Below are positions 1-6,753 of a stretch of 12,215 nt of DNA, piece after piece. Made by a program: the position numbers and the translations under genes. The notes below the pieces were generated by a model. That model did no database searches. It was given only the letters and a program-made list of their open reading frames with translations, and was not told the DNA's origin. Every line of letters starts with the position of its first letter. Position 1 is the first letter of the stretch. The DNA is from Rhodospirillaceae bacterium (GTDB lineage: Bacteria; Pseudomonadota; Alphaproteobacteria; MPNO01; UBA2964). The stretch spans positions 1-12,215 of the forward strand of contig JABJKO010000187.1 of NCBI GenBank assembly GCA_018660305.1, in the 5' to 3' direction.

Positions 1-1153
1 CCATGTCTTCGTCACTATGGAACGGCGTCGGTGTCAGGCGAAGCCGCTCGGTGCCCTTCGGCACGGTGGGATAGTTGATGGGCTGCACGTAAATACCGTA
101 GCGATCCATCAGATCGTCCGTGACCTGTTTGCACAGCACCGGGTCCCCCACCATGACAGGCACGATGTGGGACACCGACGGCATGACCGGCAAACCGGCA
201 TCGGCCAGCATTTCTTTCAGGGTTGCCGCTCGTTCCTGATGCCGGTCGCGGTCGGGTTGGCCGTGCTCGCGCACATGACGGACGCTGGCGGTTGCCGCGG
301 CGGCGATGGCCGGTGGCATGGAAGTGGTGAAAATGAAGCCATTGGCATAGGAGCGGACAAAATCCACCAGCTTCTCGGAGGCGGCAATATAGCCGCCGAC
401 CACCCCGAACGCCTTGGCCAGGGTGCCCTGGATGACGGTGATGCGCGCCATCTGCCCATCGCGTTCGGCGACGCCGGCGCCGCGCGAACCGTACATGCCG
501 ACCGCGTGGACTTCATCGAGATAGGTCATGGCGTTGTATTTGTCGGCGAGATCGCAGAATTCCTTGATGGGCGCGATATCGCCATCCATGGAATAGACCG
601 ATTCGAAGACAATGATCTTGGGCCGCCCGATGGGAAGTTCGGCGAGCTGACGCTCCAGATCCTCCACATCGTTGTGCTTGAAAATGCGCTTCTCGGCCCC
701 GGAATGACGAATGCCGGCGATCATGGAGGCGTGGTTATAGGCATCCGACAGCAGCACGCAGTCGGGAATATTGGCGGCCAGCGTCGCCAGCGCGGCCTCG
801 TTGGCGACATAGCCGGACGTGAAGATCAGCGCCGATTCCGTCTTGTGCAGTTCGGCCAGTTCGCGCTCCAGCAGCACGTGGAAATGGCTGGTGCCGGCGA
901 TGTTGCGGGTGCCGCCGGCGCCGGCGCCGACTTTGTCGATGGTCTCCTTCATGGCGCTCAGCACCTTGGGATGCTGCCCCATGCCGAGATAATCGTTGCT
1001 GCACCACATGGTGACTTCCGTGGTGTCGTCGCCCACATAGCTGGTGGCGTGCGGGAAATCGCCGGCATGGCGCTCAAGCTCGGCGAAGACGCGATAGCGC
1101 CCTTCGGCCTTTACCTGCCCGATGGCATCTTTGAAAAACGCTTCGTAATCCAT
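1..1153 (-). CDS. hemA: 5-aminolevulinate synthase (partial, 3' end beyond window)
   Basis: This PLP-dependent enzyme condenses glycine with succinyl-CoA to give 5-aminolevulinate, the first step of tetrapyrrole synthesis by the C4 (Shemin) route used by alphaproteobacteria. I translated the minus strand: the protein begins [20 protein letters not shown], a typical ALAS N-terminus. Visible family signatures are the CSNDYLGMG segment (about residues 51-59), [13 protein letters not shown] (76-88), the aspartate loop [10 protein letters not shown] (213-222) and the PLP lysine in QGTLAKAFG (Lys247). There are 384 codons in the window; the family is usually a little over 400 residues, so only the C-terminal tail is missing. 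The Shine-Dalgarno is weak (TTTAGGT just before ATG), so the start rests on homology at the N-terminus. The upstream 169 bp holds a CtrA-like site and a TTCCGCGGAA palindrome at 1221-1230. The alternatives in the same fold family (KBL, BioF) are unlikely given the N-terminal match. Confidence 0.96.
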   Translation of the reverse strand, partial: MDYEAFFKDAIGQVKAEGRYRVFAELERHAGDFPHATSYVGDDTTEVTMWCSNDYLGMGQHPKVLSAMKETIDKVGAGAGGTRNIAGTSHFHVLLERELAELHKTESALIFTSGYVANEAALATLAANIPDCVLLSDAYNHASMIAGIRHSGAEKRIFKHNDVEDLERQLAELPIGRPKIIVFESVYSMDGDIAPIKEFCDLADKYNAMTYLDEVHAVGMYGSRGAGVAERDGQMARITVIQGTLAKAFGVVGGYIAASEKLVDFVRSYANGFIFTTSMPPAIAAAATASVRHVREHGQPDRDRHQERAATLKEMLADAGLPVMPSVSHIVPVMVGDPVLCKQVTDDLMDRYGIYVQPINYPTVPKGTERLRLTPTPFHSDEDM

Positions 1154-1291
1154 ACCTAAATCCCGCCCAACGCGTTCTGCTACCCACTTGCTATCCTGAA
1201 CAGATAATAACCGACCTCTATTCCGCGGAAAAGTCATCAATTGGGGCGGTCACGCGGAGGTTTTGGTCCCCTCATCCTCGCTTAATTAGGG

Positions 1292-1306
1292 TTAATACGC
1301 ACTTAA
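1292..1306. promoter_or_regulatory. CtrA-type binding site TTAA-N7-TTAA upstream of hemA
   Basis: TTAA at 1292-1295 and TTAA at 1303-1306 are separated by exactly seven bases, the full consensus for the alphaproteobacterial cell-cycle regulator CtrA. A third TTAA lies at 1282-1285 with a six-base gap to the next. The site is about 140 bp upstream of the hemA start and immediately downstream of the aminotransferase stop codon. The match is seen directly; binding by CtrA is inferred. Both half-sites are palindromic, so orientation cannot be assigned. Confidence 0.45.
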
Positions 1307-1322
1307 TATGCGGAATACCACC

Positions 1323-2696
1323 TTATCCGGTGGCGGAAATCCAGGCCTGCGTGTCATCAAGGGCCAGCGCGAAACGAGCGTACATATGGTCGATTTCCTC
1401 TGGCGTGATTACCAGCGGTGGTGAAAATCCAATGCGATCACCCAGGGCGCGGATAATGAGCCCATGTTCGAGGGAGCGTTCCAACAAGTAAGGCCCCACC
1501 TTGCGGCCCGGATCGAATGGCTCCTTCGTGTCCTTGTCGGCGACCAGTTCGGCGACCGCCAGCATACCGATGCCGGTAACCTCGCCCACCAGCGGGTGAT
1601 CGGCGAAGCGGCGGATGCCGTCCTGCAGGGCCCGGGAGGCGATCCCCACCATGGCGAGCAGATCCATCTCCTCGTAAATTTTTAGGGTTTCCACGGCGAC
1701 CGCCGCAGCCACCGGATGGCCGGAATAGGTATATCCGTGGCCGAGGACTCCGATTTCGGCGCTTTGCGCGGCGATGGGCTGAAAGAATTCTTCGCTCACC
1801 ATGAGGGCGGAGATGGGGATATAGCCCGAAGACAGCGCCTTGGCGCAGGTCAGGATGTCCGGTTGGATTCCGAAGGTTTCGCTGCCCCACATCTTTCCCG
1901 TGCGCCCGAACCCGCAGATGACTTCGTCGGCCACCATCAGCACGTCGTGTTTGCGGAGCACCGCCTGGATTTTGTCGAAATAGGTGGCCGGCGGGATGAG
2001 AATGCCGCCGGCGCCCATCACCGGTTCGGCAAAAAACGCGGCGACGGTCTCCGGGCCTTCGCGCTCGATCAGCGCATCCAGATTGTCGGCGCAACGAGTG
2101 GCGTAATCTTCCTCGCTCTCTCCGTCCTCGGCCGCCCGGTAATAATGCGGGCAGTCGGTGTGCAGAAAACCGGCGATGGGCAGATCGAACGCCTGATGGT
2201 TGATCGGCGTGCCGGTGACGCTGGCAGCGGCGATGGTCACCCCGTGATAACCCTTGATGCGGCCGATGATCTTTTTCTTCTCCGGTCTGCCCAGCGCATT
2301 ATTGCGGTACCAGATAAGCTTGATGGCCGTGTCGTTGGCCTCCGAACCGGAATTGGCGAAAAACACCTTGGACATGGGGACCGGTGCCATGGCCAGCAGC
2401 CGCTCGGCCAACTCGATCTGGACGTCGTGACCCTTCTGGTTGAAACCATGATAAAACGACAACTTCCGGATCTGCGCCGCCGCTGCCTCGGCCAGCCGCT
2501 CCTGGCCAAATCCCAGCGAGGTACACCACAGCCCGGCCATGCCTTCAATGTATTGCCGCCCATCCTCGTCGGTGACATGGACGCCCTCGCCCCGGACCAT
2601 GATCAGCGAGCCGTCAGCCTCGTTGGCGAGCCCGTTTGTATAGGGATGCAGCACGGACGCCGCGTCGCGCGCGGCGAGGGAATTGGGTTGGGTCAT
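1323..2696 (-). CDS. Class III (omega) aminotransferase, PLP-dependent
   Basis: A 457-residue fold-type I aminotransferase of class III, which moves an amino group from an amine or omega-amino acid to a keto acid such as pyruvate. Signatures in order: GMAGLWCTSLGFG (52-64), PLP phosphate-binding NSGSEANDTAIK (115-126), the cofactor-stacking GYHG (149-152), FAEPVMGAGG (222-231), the aspartate in VADEVICGFGRTG (255-267; Asp257), the Schiff-base lysine in CAKALSSGYIPISA (Lys286), and GHGYTYSGHPVA (319-330). The length is normal for the putrescine/beta-alanine/taurine:pyruvate transaminase group, whose members cannot be separated by eye. The start ATG is preceded by GGAAG about six bases upstream. 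The gene precedes hemA on the same strand with a 169-bp gap, so co-transcription is possible but not required. The family is certain; the substrate is unknown. Confidence 0.93.
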   Translation of the reverse strand: MTQPNSLAARDAASVLHPYTNGLANEADGSLIMVRGEGVHVTDEDGRQYIEGMAGLWCTSLGFGQERLAEAAAAQIRKLSFYHGFNQKGHDVQIELAERLLAMAPVPMSKVFFANSGSEANDTAIKLIWYRNNALGRPEKKKIIGRIKGYHGVTIAAASVTGTPINHQAFDLPIAGFLHTDCPHYYRAAEDGESEEDYATRCADNLDALIEREGPETVAAFFAEPVMGAGGILIPPATYFDKIQAVLRKHDVLMVADEVICGFGRTGKMWGSETFGIQPDILTCAKALSSGYIPISALMVSEEFFQPIAAQSAEIGVLGHGYTYSGHPVAAAVAVETLKIYEEMDLLAMVGIASRALQDGIRRFADHPLVGEVTGIGMLAVAELVADKDTKEPFDPGRKVGPYLLERSLEHGLIIRALGDRIGFSPPLVITPEEIDHMYARFALALDDTQAWISATG

Positions 2697-2755
2697 GTCT
2701 AGCTTCCGTTGCGGGCGGGTCTATCGGCTTCTGCCCTCGGCATATCCTACTTAAC

Positions 2756-2861
2756 CGTCATGCTCGGCGAAGGCCGAGCATCCACGAGATTTTGTTTCTT
2801 TTTTGGCCGACTAAAGCAACAACAAAAAACGTGGATACCCGGGTCAAGCCCGGGCATGACG
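2756..2861. repeat. Composite palindromic intergenic repeat (paired hairpins in inverted orientation)
   Basis: Two related hairpin units face each other. The left unit (2756-2786) starts CGTCATGC and ends CATCCACG; its core at 2761-2780 is a perfect 8-bp stem, TGCTCGGC/GCCGAGCA, with a GAAG loop. The right unit (2830-2861) is nearly its reverse complement at the ends (CGTGGATA ... GCATGACG), with a core hairpin CCCGGG-tcaag-CCCGGG. The 43-bp centre is AT-rich. This resembles the REP/BIME-like repeats scattered in alphaproteobacterial genomes, which produce spurious ORFs reading MPGLDPGIH; that peptide is encoded here on the minus strand. On the minus strand the right hairpin is followed eight bases later by TTTTTT, so it may also end moaA transcription. 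Confidence 0.8.
2825..2860 (-). terminator. Possible Rho-independent terminator of moaA
   Basis: Read on the minus strand downstream of moaA, the stem ATGCCCGGG / CCCGGGTAT (one G-U pair, five-base loop CTTGA) is followed by CCACG and then six T residues. The stem is strong, but the T-run begins a few bases later than in an ideal terminator. The structure is part of the composite repeat, so the terminator role is inferred. Confidence 0.4.
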
Positions 2862-2912
2862 AAGAAAAAAAGGATTGCCCACAGAGGAAAACTCGAAGAG
2901 GGATCGCCGCCC

Positions 2913-3914
2913 TTACCCGCCCGTGACACTCATATGGCGGGACACGGCGGGGCCGCGGCGGCGGCGGTCGATGATGAAATCGTGGCCCTTGGGCTTGCGG
3001 CCGATGGCTTCGTCGATGGAATCCATGAGGGCTGCATTGTCGTCGTCGGCGCGGACGGCGCTGCGCAGATCGGCGGCGTCTTCCTGGCCGAGGCACATAT
3101 AGAGCGTGCCGGTACAGGTCAACCGCACCCGGTTGCAGTCCTCGCAGAAATTATGGGTCAGCGGCGTGATAAAGCCGATCCGTCCGCCGGTTTCCTCAAC
3201 ACGAACGTAACGCGCCGGCCCGCCGGTGGAATAATCGATATCGGTCAGTTTCCAGCTCTCGTTCAACTGCGCGCGGACCATGGAGAGCGGCATGTACTGG
3301 TCGAGCCTGGTTTCGCCGATTTCGCCCATGGGCATGACTTCGATGAAGGTGAGATCGAACCCTTCATCGCCGCACCAGCGCACCAGATGATCGAATTCGT
3401 CGTCATTGACGCCGCGCAACGCCACCGTGTTGATCTTGATGGCGAGCCCGGCTGCCTTGGCGGCGGCAATGCCGGTCTTTACCTGATCGAGCCGGCCCCA
3501 ACGTGTGATGGCGGTAAACTTGTCATTGTCCAGCGTGTCCAGAGACACATTGACACGTTTTACCCCGATATCGGCGAGTTCGTCCGCAAATCGGGAGAGC
3601 TGGCTGCCGTTGGTGGTCAGTGTCAGCTCGTCCAGCGCACCGCTGTCCAGATGGCGTGACAGGGAGCGGAACAGCGACATGATGTTTCGCCGCACCAGCG
3701 GTTCGCCACCGCTCATGCGGAGCTTGCGGACACCGCGCTCGACAAAGGCCGAACACACCCGATCGAGCTCTTCCAGCGTCAGCACCTCGGCCTTGGGCAG
3801 GAAGGTCATGTCCTCGGCCATACAATAGACACAGCGGAAATCGCAGCGGTCGGTGACCGATACGCGCAAATAGGTAACTTCTCGGCCGTGGGGGTCGATA
3901 AGCGGCCCGTCCAT
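2913..3914 (-). CDS. moaA: GTP 3',8-cyclase MoaA (molybdenum cofactor biosynthesis)
   Basis: A radical SAM enzyme that, with MoaC, converts GTP to cyclic pyranopterin monophosphate, the first step of molybdopterin synthesis. In the 333-residue form the N-terminal SAM cluster motif CDFRCVYC gives Cys24, Cys28 and Cys31. Next come MSGGEP (67-72), LTTNGS (99-104) and the second cluster [18 protein letters not shown] (Cys257, Cys260, Cys274), with Arg262 and Arg264 where GTP-contacting arginines lie in this family. The protein ends in Gly-Gly, the conserved tail that reaches into the active site. I chose the ATG at 3914 because [22 protein letters not shown] matches family N-termini and AGGA lies eight bases upstream. 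The frame stays open for 72 more codons to 4130, but that stretch has no MoaA-like content and would overlap the next gene. No moaC is seen beside it. Confidence 0.95.
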   Translation of the reverse strand: MDGPLIDPHGREVTYLRVSVTDRCDFRCVYCMAEDMTFLPKAEVLTLEELDRVCSAFVERGVRKLRMSGGEPLVRRNIMSLFRSLSRHLDSGALDELTLTTNGSQLSRFADELADIGVKRVNVSLDTLDNDKFTAITRWGRLDQVKTGIAAAKAAGLAIKINTVALRGVNDDEFDHLVRWCGDEGFDLTFIEVMPMGEIGETRLDQYMPLSMVRAQLNESWKLTDIDYSTGGPARYVRVEETGGRIGFITPLTHNFCEDCNRVRLTCTGTLYMCLGQEDAADLRSAVRADDDNAALMDSIDEAIGRKPKGHDFIIDRRRRGPAVSRHMSVTGG

Positions 3915-4083
3915 CCTGAGTTTCCTGCGTCTACGAAAGCGGGACCCTGTGCCACCGCTATATCCAACTGAACATAGCGCTTTTGAGGTGCAAGGAAAAG
4001 GGCCGGGAAGGGGGAATCTGACGGCCGACATCACGCCGTTGAGGCAAACAGCCGAATTTAGCCGGTTCTGGGCGTCGAGATTA

Positions 4084-5097
4084 TCACGCGGTGGATCTTT
4101 CTTTCGACAGATGGCGAAAAAAGAGACCAAGTAGAAACCCTATCCCGTCGCCGACGGTTGTAATCAAACGCAGGAGGATCGCAATGGCCACGGCAGTGGC
4201 TCCCCCATAGAAAGGTCCCATTGCGGCCACCAGAATGGCTTCACGGACGCCAAGCCCGCCCGGCGCCCCGGGAACGATAAAGCCGGCGACCCATGCTACG
4301 GCAAATATACCGGTCAAAAGCCAGTAATCCGCGCTCGCGACACCAAAAAGCTGATGGGTCAGGAGAAACAGCATCCCGCCCATGAGCAGATACAGCATTG
4401 TGTGAACACCAAAACAGGCGACCAAAGCGGGGACGCCAGGGAGGTGGAGGGGTGTTGGGCCAATCCACCGGCTAAGGGGACCGGGCCGCCACCGTCCGAT
4501 TAGCCAGGCCCCTAAAAAAGGAGCAACCGCGCCACACGCTCCGGCGACGGACAATTGCCAGATCTCGGGCAGGCCGTTGCCTTCCATGAGCAATGCCGGC
4601 GCACTAATCAGAACGCATATCATGCCGATTACCGTGCCGGTAAACACGACCCATCCGGTCTCAATCGTCATCGTCGCTATTACGGTCGGAATTTCGAGCC
4701 CATAAGCCCGCGCCAGTGCGACCCGGCCGATGTGATGGGCGACATTGCCCGGTACATATTTTGCGAACTGGGAAAGGAGAGTGATGGTGGTGGCGTCGCG
4801 CCAACGGACGTCGATGCCTGCGGAACGGAGGAGCAGATACCAGCCAAAGGGAACGGTCAACAGCATCATGCTATACAGGCCGAGTGAGGCGGCAAGAGGT
4901 CCCGCGTCCGCGCTTTGCCACGAAAGAGACAGCAGGGCAGATGTGTGTTCCGCGATTTCGAGACAAAAATAGCTGGCTGCGATCAGGGTCAATACGATCC
5001 CAAACCAGCGCAGAACGGGTCCAGCGACGCCACGATCGTTGGTGCCCGATTCGCGCGGGCCATCGCTGGAAGGGGCGCTAGCCTGCGTCGCTGTCAT
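4084..5097 (-). CDS. Polytopic membrane protein, UPF0104 / LPG-synthase TM-region-like (flippase-like)
   Basis: A 337-residue inner-membrane protein with about eight hydrophobic segments. Markers of the lysylphosphatidylglycerol-synthase transmembrane family (AglD-like, PF03706 type) are [21 protein letters not shown] (about 110-130) and [17 protein letters not shown] (276-292). It lacks the soluble synthase domain of MprF, as UPF0104 members do. These proteins are proposed to move or help modify lipid-linked substrates; no reaction is established. It is the last gene of a three-gene cluster: its ATG at 5097 lies 20 bp inside the end of the upstream methyltransferase gene, suggesting coupled translation. 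An in-frame ATG at 5157 (357 residues) is possible but gives an 80-bp overlap; neither start has a clear Shine-Dalgarno. The family is fairly sure; the substrate is unknown. Confidence 0.85.
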   Translation of the reverse strand: MTATQASAPSSDGPRESGTNDRGVAGPVLRWFGIVLTLIAASYFCLEIAEHTSALLSLSWQSADAGPLAASLGLYSMMLLTVPFGWYLLLRSAGIDVRWRDATTITLLSQFAKYVPGNVAHHIGRVALARAYGLEIPTVIATMTIETGWVVFTGTVIGMICVLISAPALLMEGNGLPEIWQLSVAGACGAVAPFLGAWLIGRWRPGPLSRWIGPTPLHLPGVPALVACFGVHTMLYLLMGGMLFLLTHQLFGVASADYWLLTGIFAVAWVAGFIVPGAPGGLGVREAILVAAMGPFYGGATAVAIAILLRLITTVGDGIGFLLGLFFRHLSKERSTA

Positions 5098-5818
5098 CGC
5101 GGCTGTAGATGAAAAAATCGCTTTCCGAAAGTTCGCCTTTGTACGGATTTTCCACATGCCGGTACAAGGACCACCCCGATATGTGACTTTCGATATGGGC
5201 TGTTATGTTCCGGTGACGGACATGGGGACTTTCCGTGAGCTTGTCCACATTGGAGGAATAAACGACCACGAAGCGGGTTGAGGCGGAAAAGAGATTTTCG
5301 ATGTAACTCGTAAATACGTCGTCCTCGACGAGATGAAATATTACGTCCAACGACATGGCCAGGTCGCCGGGGTCGATGGACAGATCGGCAAAGCGTTGGC
5401 CGGGAGCGAAATGGACGAAGTGCTTATTTTTGTCGGCAGCGTATTTTTTTATACAGAGATCTATCGCGGTCGTTGAAACATCGAGCCCTACATAGGGTAT
5501 CTGTCCAAGATATCCGATCTGATTGCCATCACCGCAGCCGAAATCGACCACGCTGCGAATAGCCATCTCGTCGATGAGCTCAAGCAAAATCCGGCCCTTG
5601 AATTCGGCGAGCTCGCCATAGGAACCGGCGCCCGAATTGTCGCCTTTTGCGTAGCGCGCTTCCCAATAGGATGGCGATCCATTGAAACCAAAGGACAACA
5701 GCCGGCGTGCAAGCTCATTGCCGAACGGAAATAGTGACAGCAGCTTTTTGCCGGTGGCGCGCAATAGGCCGGTGAGACCATTGCCACGGTGCTGCGGAGA
5801 GAGAGGGCGTGTCTGCAT
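5078..5818 (-). CDS. Class I SAM-dependent methyltransferase
   Basis: A 246-residue Rossmann-fold methyltransferase. SAM motif I is VVDFGCGDGNQIGYL (about 90-104) and the acidic motif II loop is YVGLDVS (109-115). Before it lies the segment SYWEARYAKGDNSGAGSYGE (about 50-69), which recurs in methyltransferases found with glycan or lipid genes. The substrate cannot be read from the sequence. I start at the ATG at 5818, four bases after the upstream gene's TGA; an in-frame ATG at 5878 (266 residues) would overlap that gene by 56 bp. Neither has a good Shine-Dalgarno, consistent with re-initiation after the upstream stop. The DNA around 5420-5470 is notably AT-rich for this window, with long A/T runs, which hints at different ancestry from neighbours such as moaA. 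Confidence 0.87.
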   Translation of the reverse strand: MQTRPLSPQHRGNGLTGLLRATGKKLLSLFPFGNELARRLLSFGFNGSPSYWEARYAKGDNSGAGSYGELAEFKGRILLELIDEMAIRSVVDFGCGDGNQIGYLGQIPYVGLDVSTTAIDLCIKKYAADKNKHFVHFAPGQRFADLSIDPGDLAMSLDVIFHLVEDDVFTSYIENLFSASTRFVVVYSSNVDKLTESPHVRHRNITAHIESHISGWSLYRHVENPYKGELSESDFFIYSRDDSDAG

Positions 5819-5822
5819 AATG

Positions 5823-6596
5823 TCAGGCCGGCTTACGAAGGATCCAGATATAGGTTGGGCAGGTCCAATAGGCGGCACTCAGACCGGCGAGCGAAATCTT
5901 CTGCTTTATCGAATTGGGCTTAATAAGGTCGGTTGCATTGAATTTTTCCGGATCGGCAATCACAGAGCGTGTGTAATCGATGATCTCGAACCGCTGCACC
6001 AGGGCGCGCAGACCCCACAAGCTGAGGTGGGTTTCGTAGTAATGATCCGCCTTTCCGGCGGCGCGGATATAGTAATGCGCCAACCATTTCGGAATGACAG
6101 ACAGCAGTGGCAGCCGGTAATGCGCCTCAATGAATTTGACCCGGTTGCCGGCGGCGAAATAACAGAATCCGCCTGGCTTGAGGACCCGATGGATCTCCTC
6201 CATCAGCCGGCGTGAATCGGGCACATGTTCATAGACCTGAGTGCAGGTCACGGCATCGAAGCTGTTATCCGGGAACCCGCTCTGCATGGAGTCCCGGACG
6301 TGAAATTTCATATGGTCGTCGGTCACTGATTTCTGGGCGAACTCAACGGCGGGAGCATCGATATCGATACCGGTGACCTGGCCGAATTGCTCCCCGTAGA
6401 GACGGCTGAGAAATCCGGTGGAGCACCCGATATCGAGAAGCGACAGATCGGCCAAATCGATCCCGGCCGTCGACGCGTAATCACCGATTACGGCGAGGGT
6501 CTTGCGGGCCTTACCGGAACGTCGTTCGACATCATACATCTCCTCGCGATGCATTTCCGAGAAGCCAAGCTGATATTCCAGGGCTTTTTCGCTCAT
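5823..6596 (-). CDS. Class I SAM-dependent methyltransferase (UbiE/Methyltransf_11 type)
   Basis: A 257-residue methyltransferase and the first gene of the cluster. SAM-binding motif I is LLDIGCSTGFLSRLYG (53-68), motif II is VTGIDIDAPAV (74-84), motif III is FDAVTCTQVYEHVPD (113-127), and the post-motif is VLKPGGFCYFAAGN (138-151). The C-terminal half has an aromatic stretch (LPLLSVIPKWLAHYYIRAAG, about 162-181) that could contact a membrane or a lipid substrate. The order of motifs matches small-molecule methyltransferases with a broad range of acceptors, so the substrate is unknown. The ATG at 6596 is preceded by TTAGGTCAGG. The upstream 157 bp contain two CCGTTAAC copies spaced 22 bp. The two adjacent methyltransferases are not obvious duplicates: motif I and the surrounding sequences differ. 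Confidence 0.9.
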   Translation of the reverse strand: MSEKALEYQLGFSEMHREEMYDVERRSGKARKTLAVIGDYASTAGIDLADLSLLDIGCSTGFLSRLYGEQFGQVTGIDIDAPAVEFAQKSVTDDHMKFHVRDSMQSGFPDNSFDAVTCTQVYEHVPDSRRLMEEIHRVLKPGGFCYFAAGNRVKFIEAHYRLPLLSVIPKWLAHYYIRAAGKADHYYETHLSLWGLRALVQRFEIIDYTRSVIADPEKFNATDLIKPNSIKQKISLAGLSAAYWTCPTYIWILRKPA

Positions 6597-6667
6597 CCTG
6601 ACCTAATTCTCTATCTTGGCCGTGCCGATACCGTCGCGGCGGATCCAGTCGGAAGGTTACTACCGAT

Positions 6668-6699
6668 CCGTTAACAAAAGACAACCAGCCCGTTAACGG
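6668..6699. promoter_or_regulatory. Paired CCGTTAAC sites upstream of the methyltransferase cluster
   Basis: CCGTTAAC occurs at 6668-6675 and 6690-6697, 22 bp apart start to start (about two helical turns). The second copy extends to the perfect 10-bp palindrome CCGTTAACGG (6690-6699). They lie 72-103 bp upstream of the start of the first methyltransferase gene and downstream of the kinase stop. The placement suits an operator or promoter element; the binding factor is not known. The TTAA cores recall CtrA half-sites, but the spacing is not the N7 consensus. Confidence 0.35.
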
Positions 6700-6753
6700 A
6701 CTTGCCGGCAGCGGAAACGCCTATTTGAATGGACTGAAAGGCTATGGAGGGCG

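Noticed and set aside
17..1159. Long plus-strand open frame opposite hemA
   Set aside because: The minus strand encodes a complete-looking ALAS with all motifs; the plus frame is a shadow caused by GC-rich codon bias and has no recognisable domain.
1238..1246. FNR/FixK site for hemA
   Set aside because: Only one half-site (TTGAT on the minus strand) is present; the matching ATCAA arm at N4 spacing is missing.
1716..2702. Long plus-strand open frame opposite the aminotransferase
   Set aside because: It mirrors the aminotransferase codons and has a His/Asp/Gly-rich composition typical of antisense frames.
2747..2929. Small minus-strand ORF containing MPGLDPGIH
   Set aside because: This peptide is a familiar artefact of the alphaproteobacterial palindromic repeat rather than a real gene.
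2709..3659. Plus-strand open frame opposite moaA and across the intergenic repeat
   Set aside because: It runs through the palindromic repeat and the antisense of moaA; no domain is visible.
3915..4130. N-terminal extension of moaA by 72 codons
   Set aside because: The extension shows no similarity to MoaA, overlaps the neighbouring gene, and the ATG at 3914 has a good Shine-Dalgarno and a canonical MoaA start.
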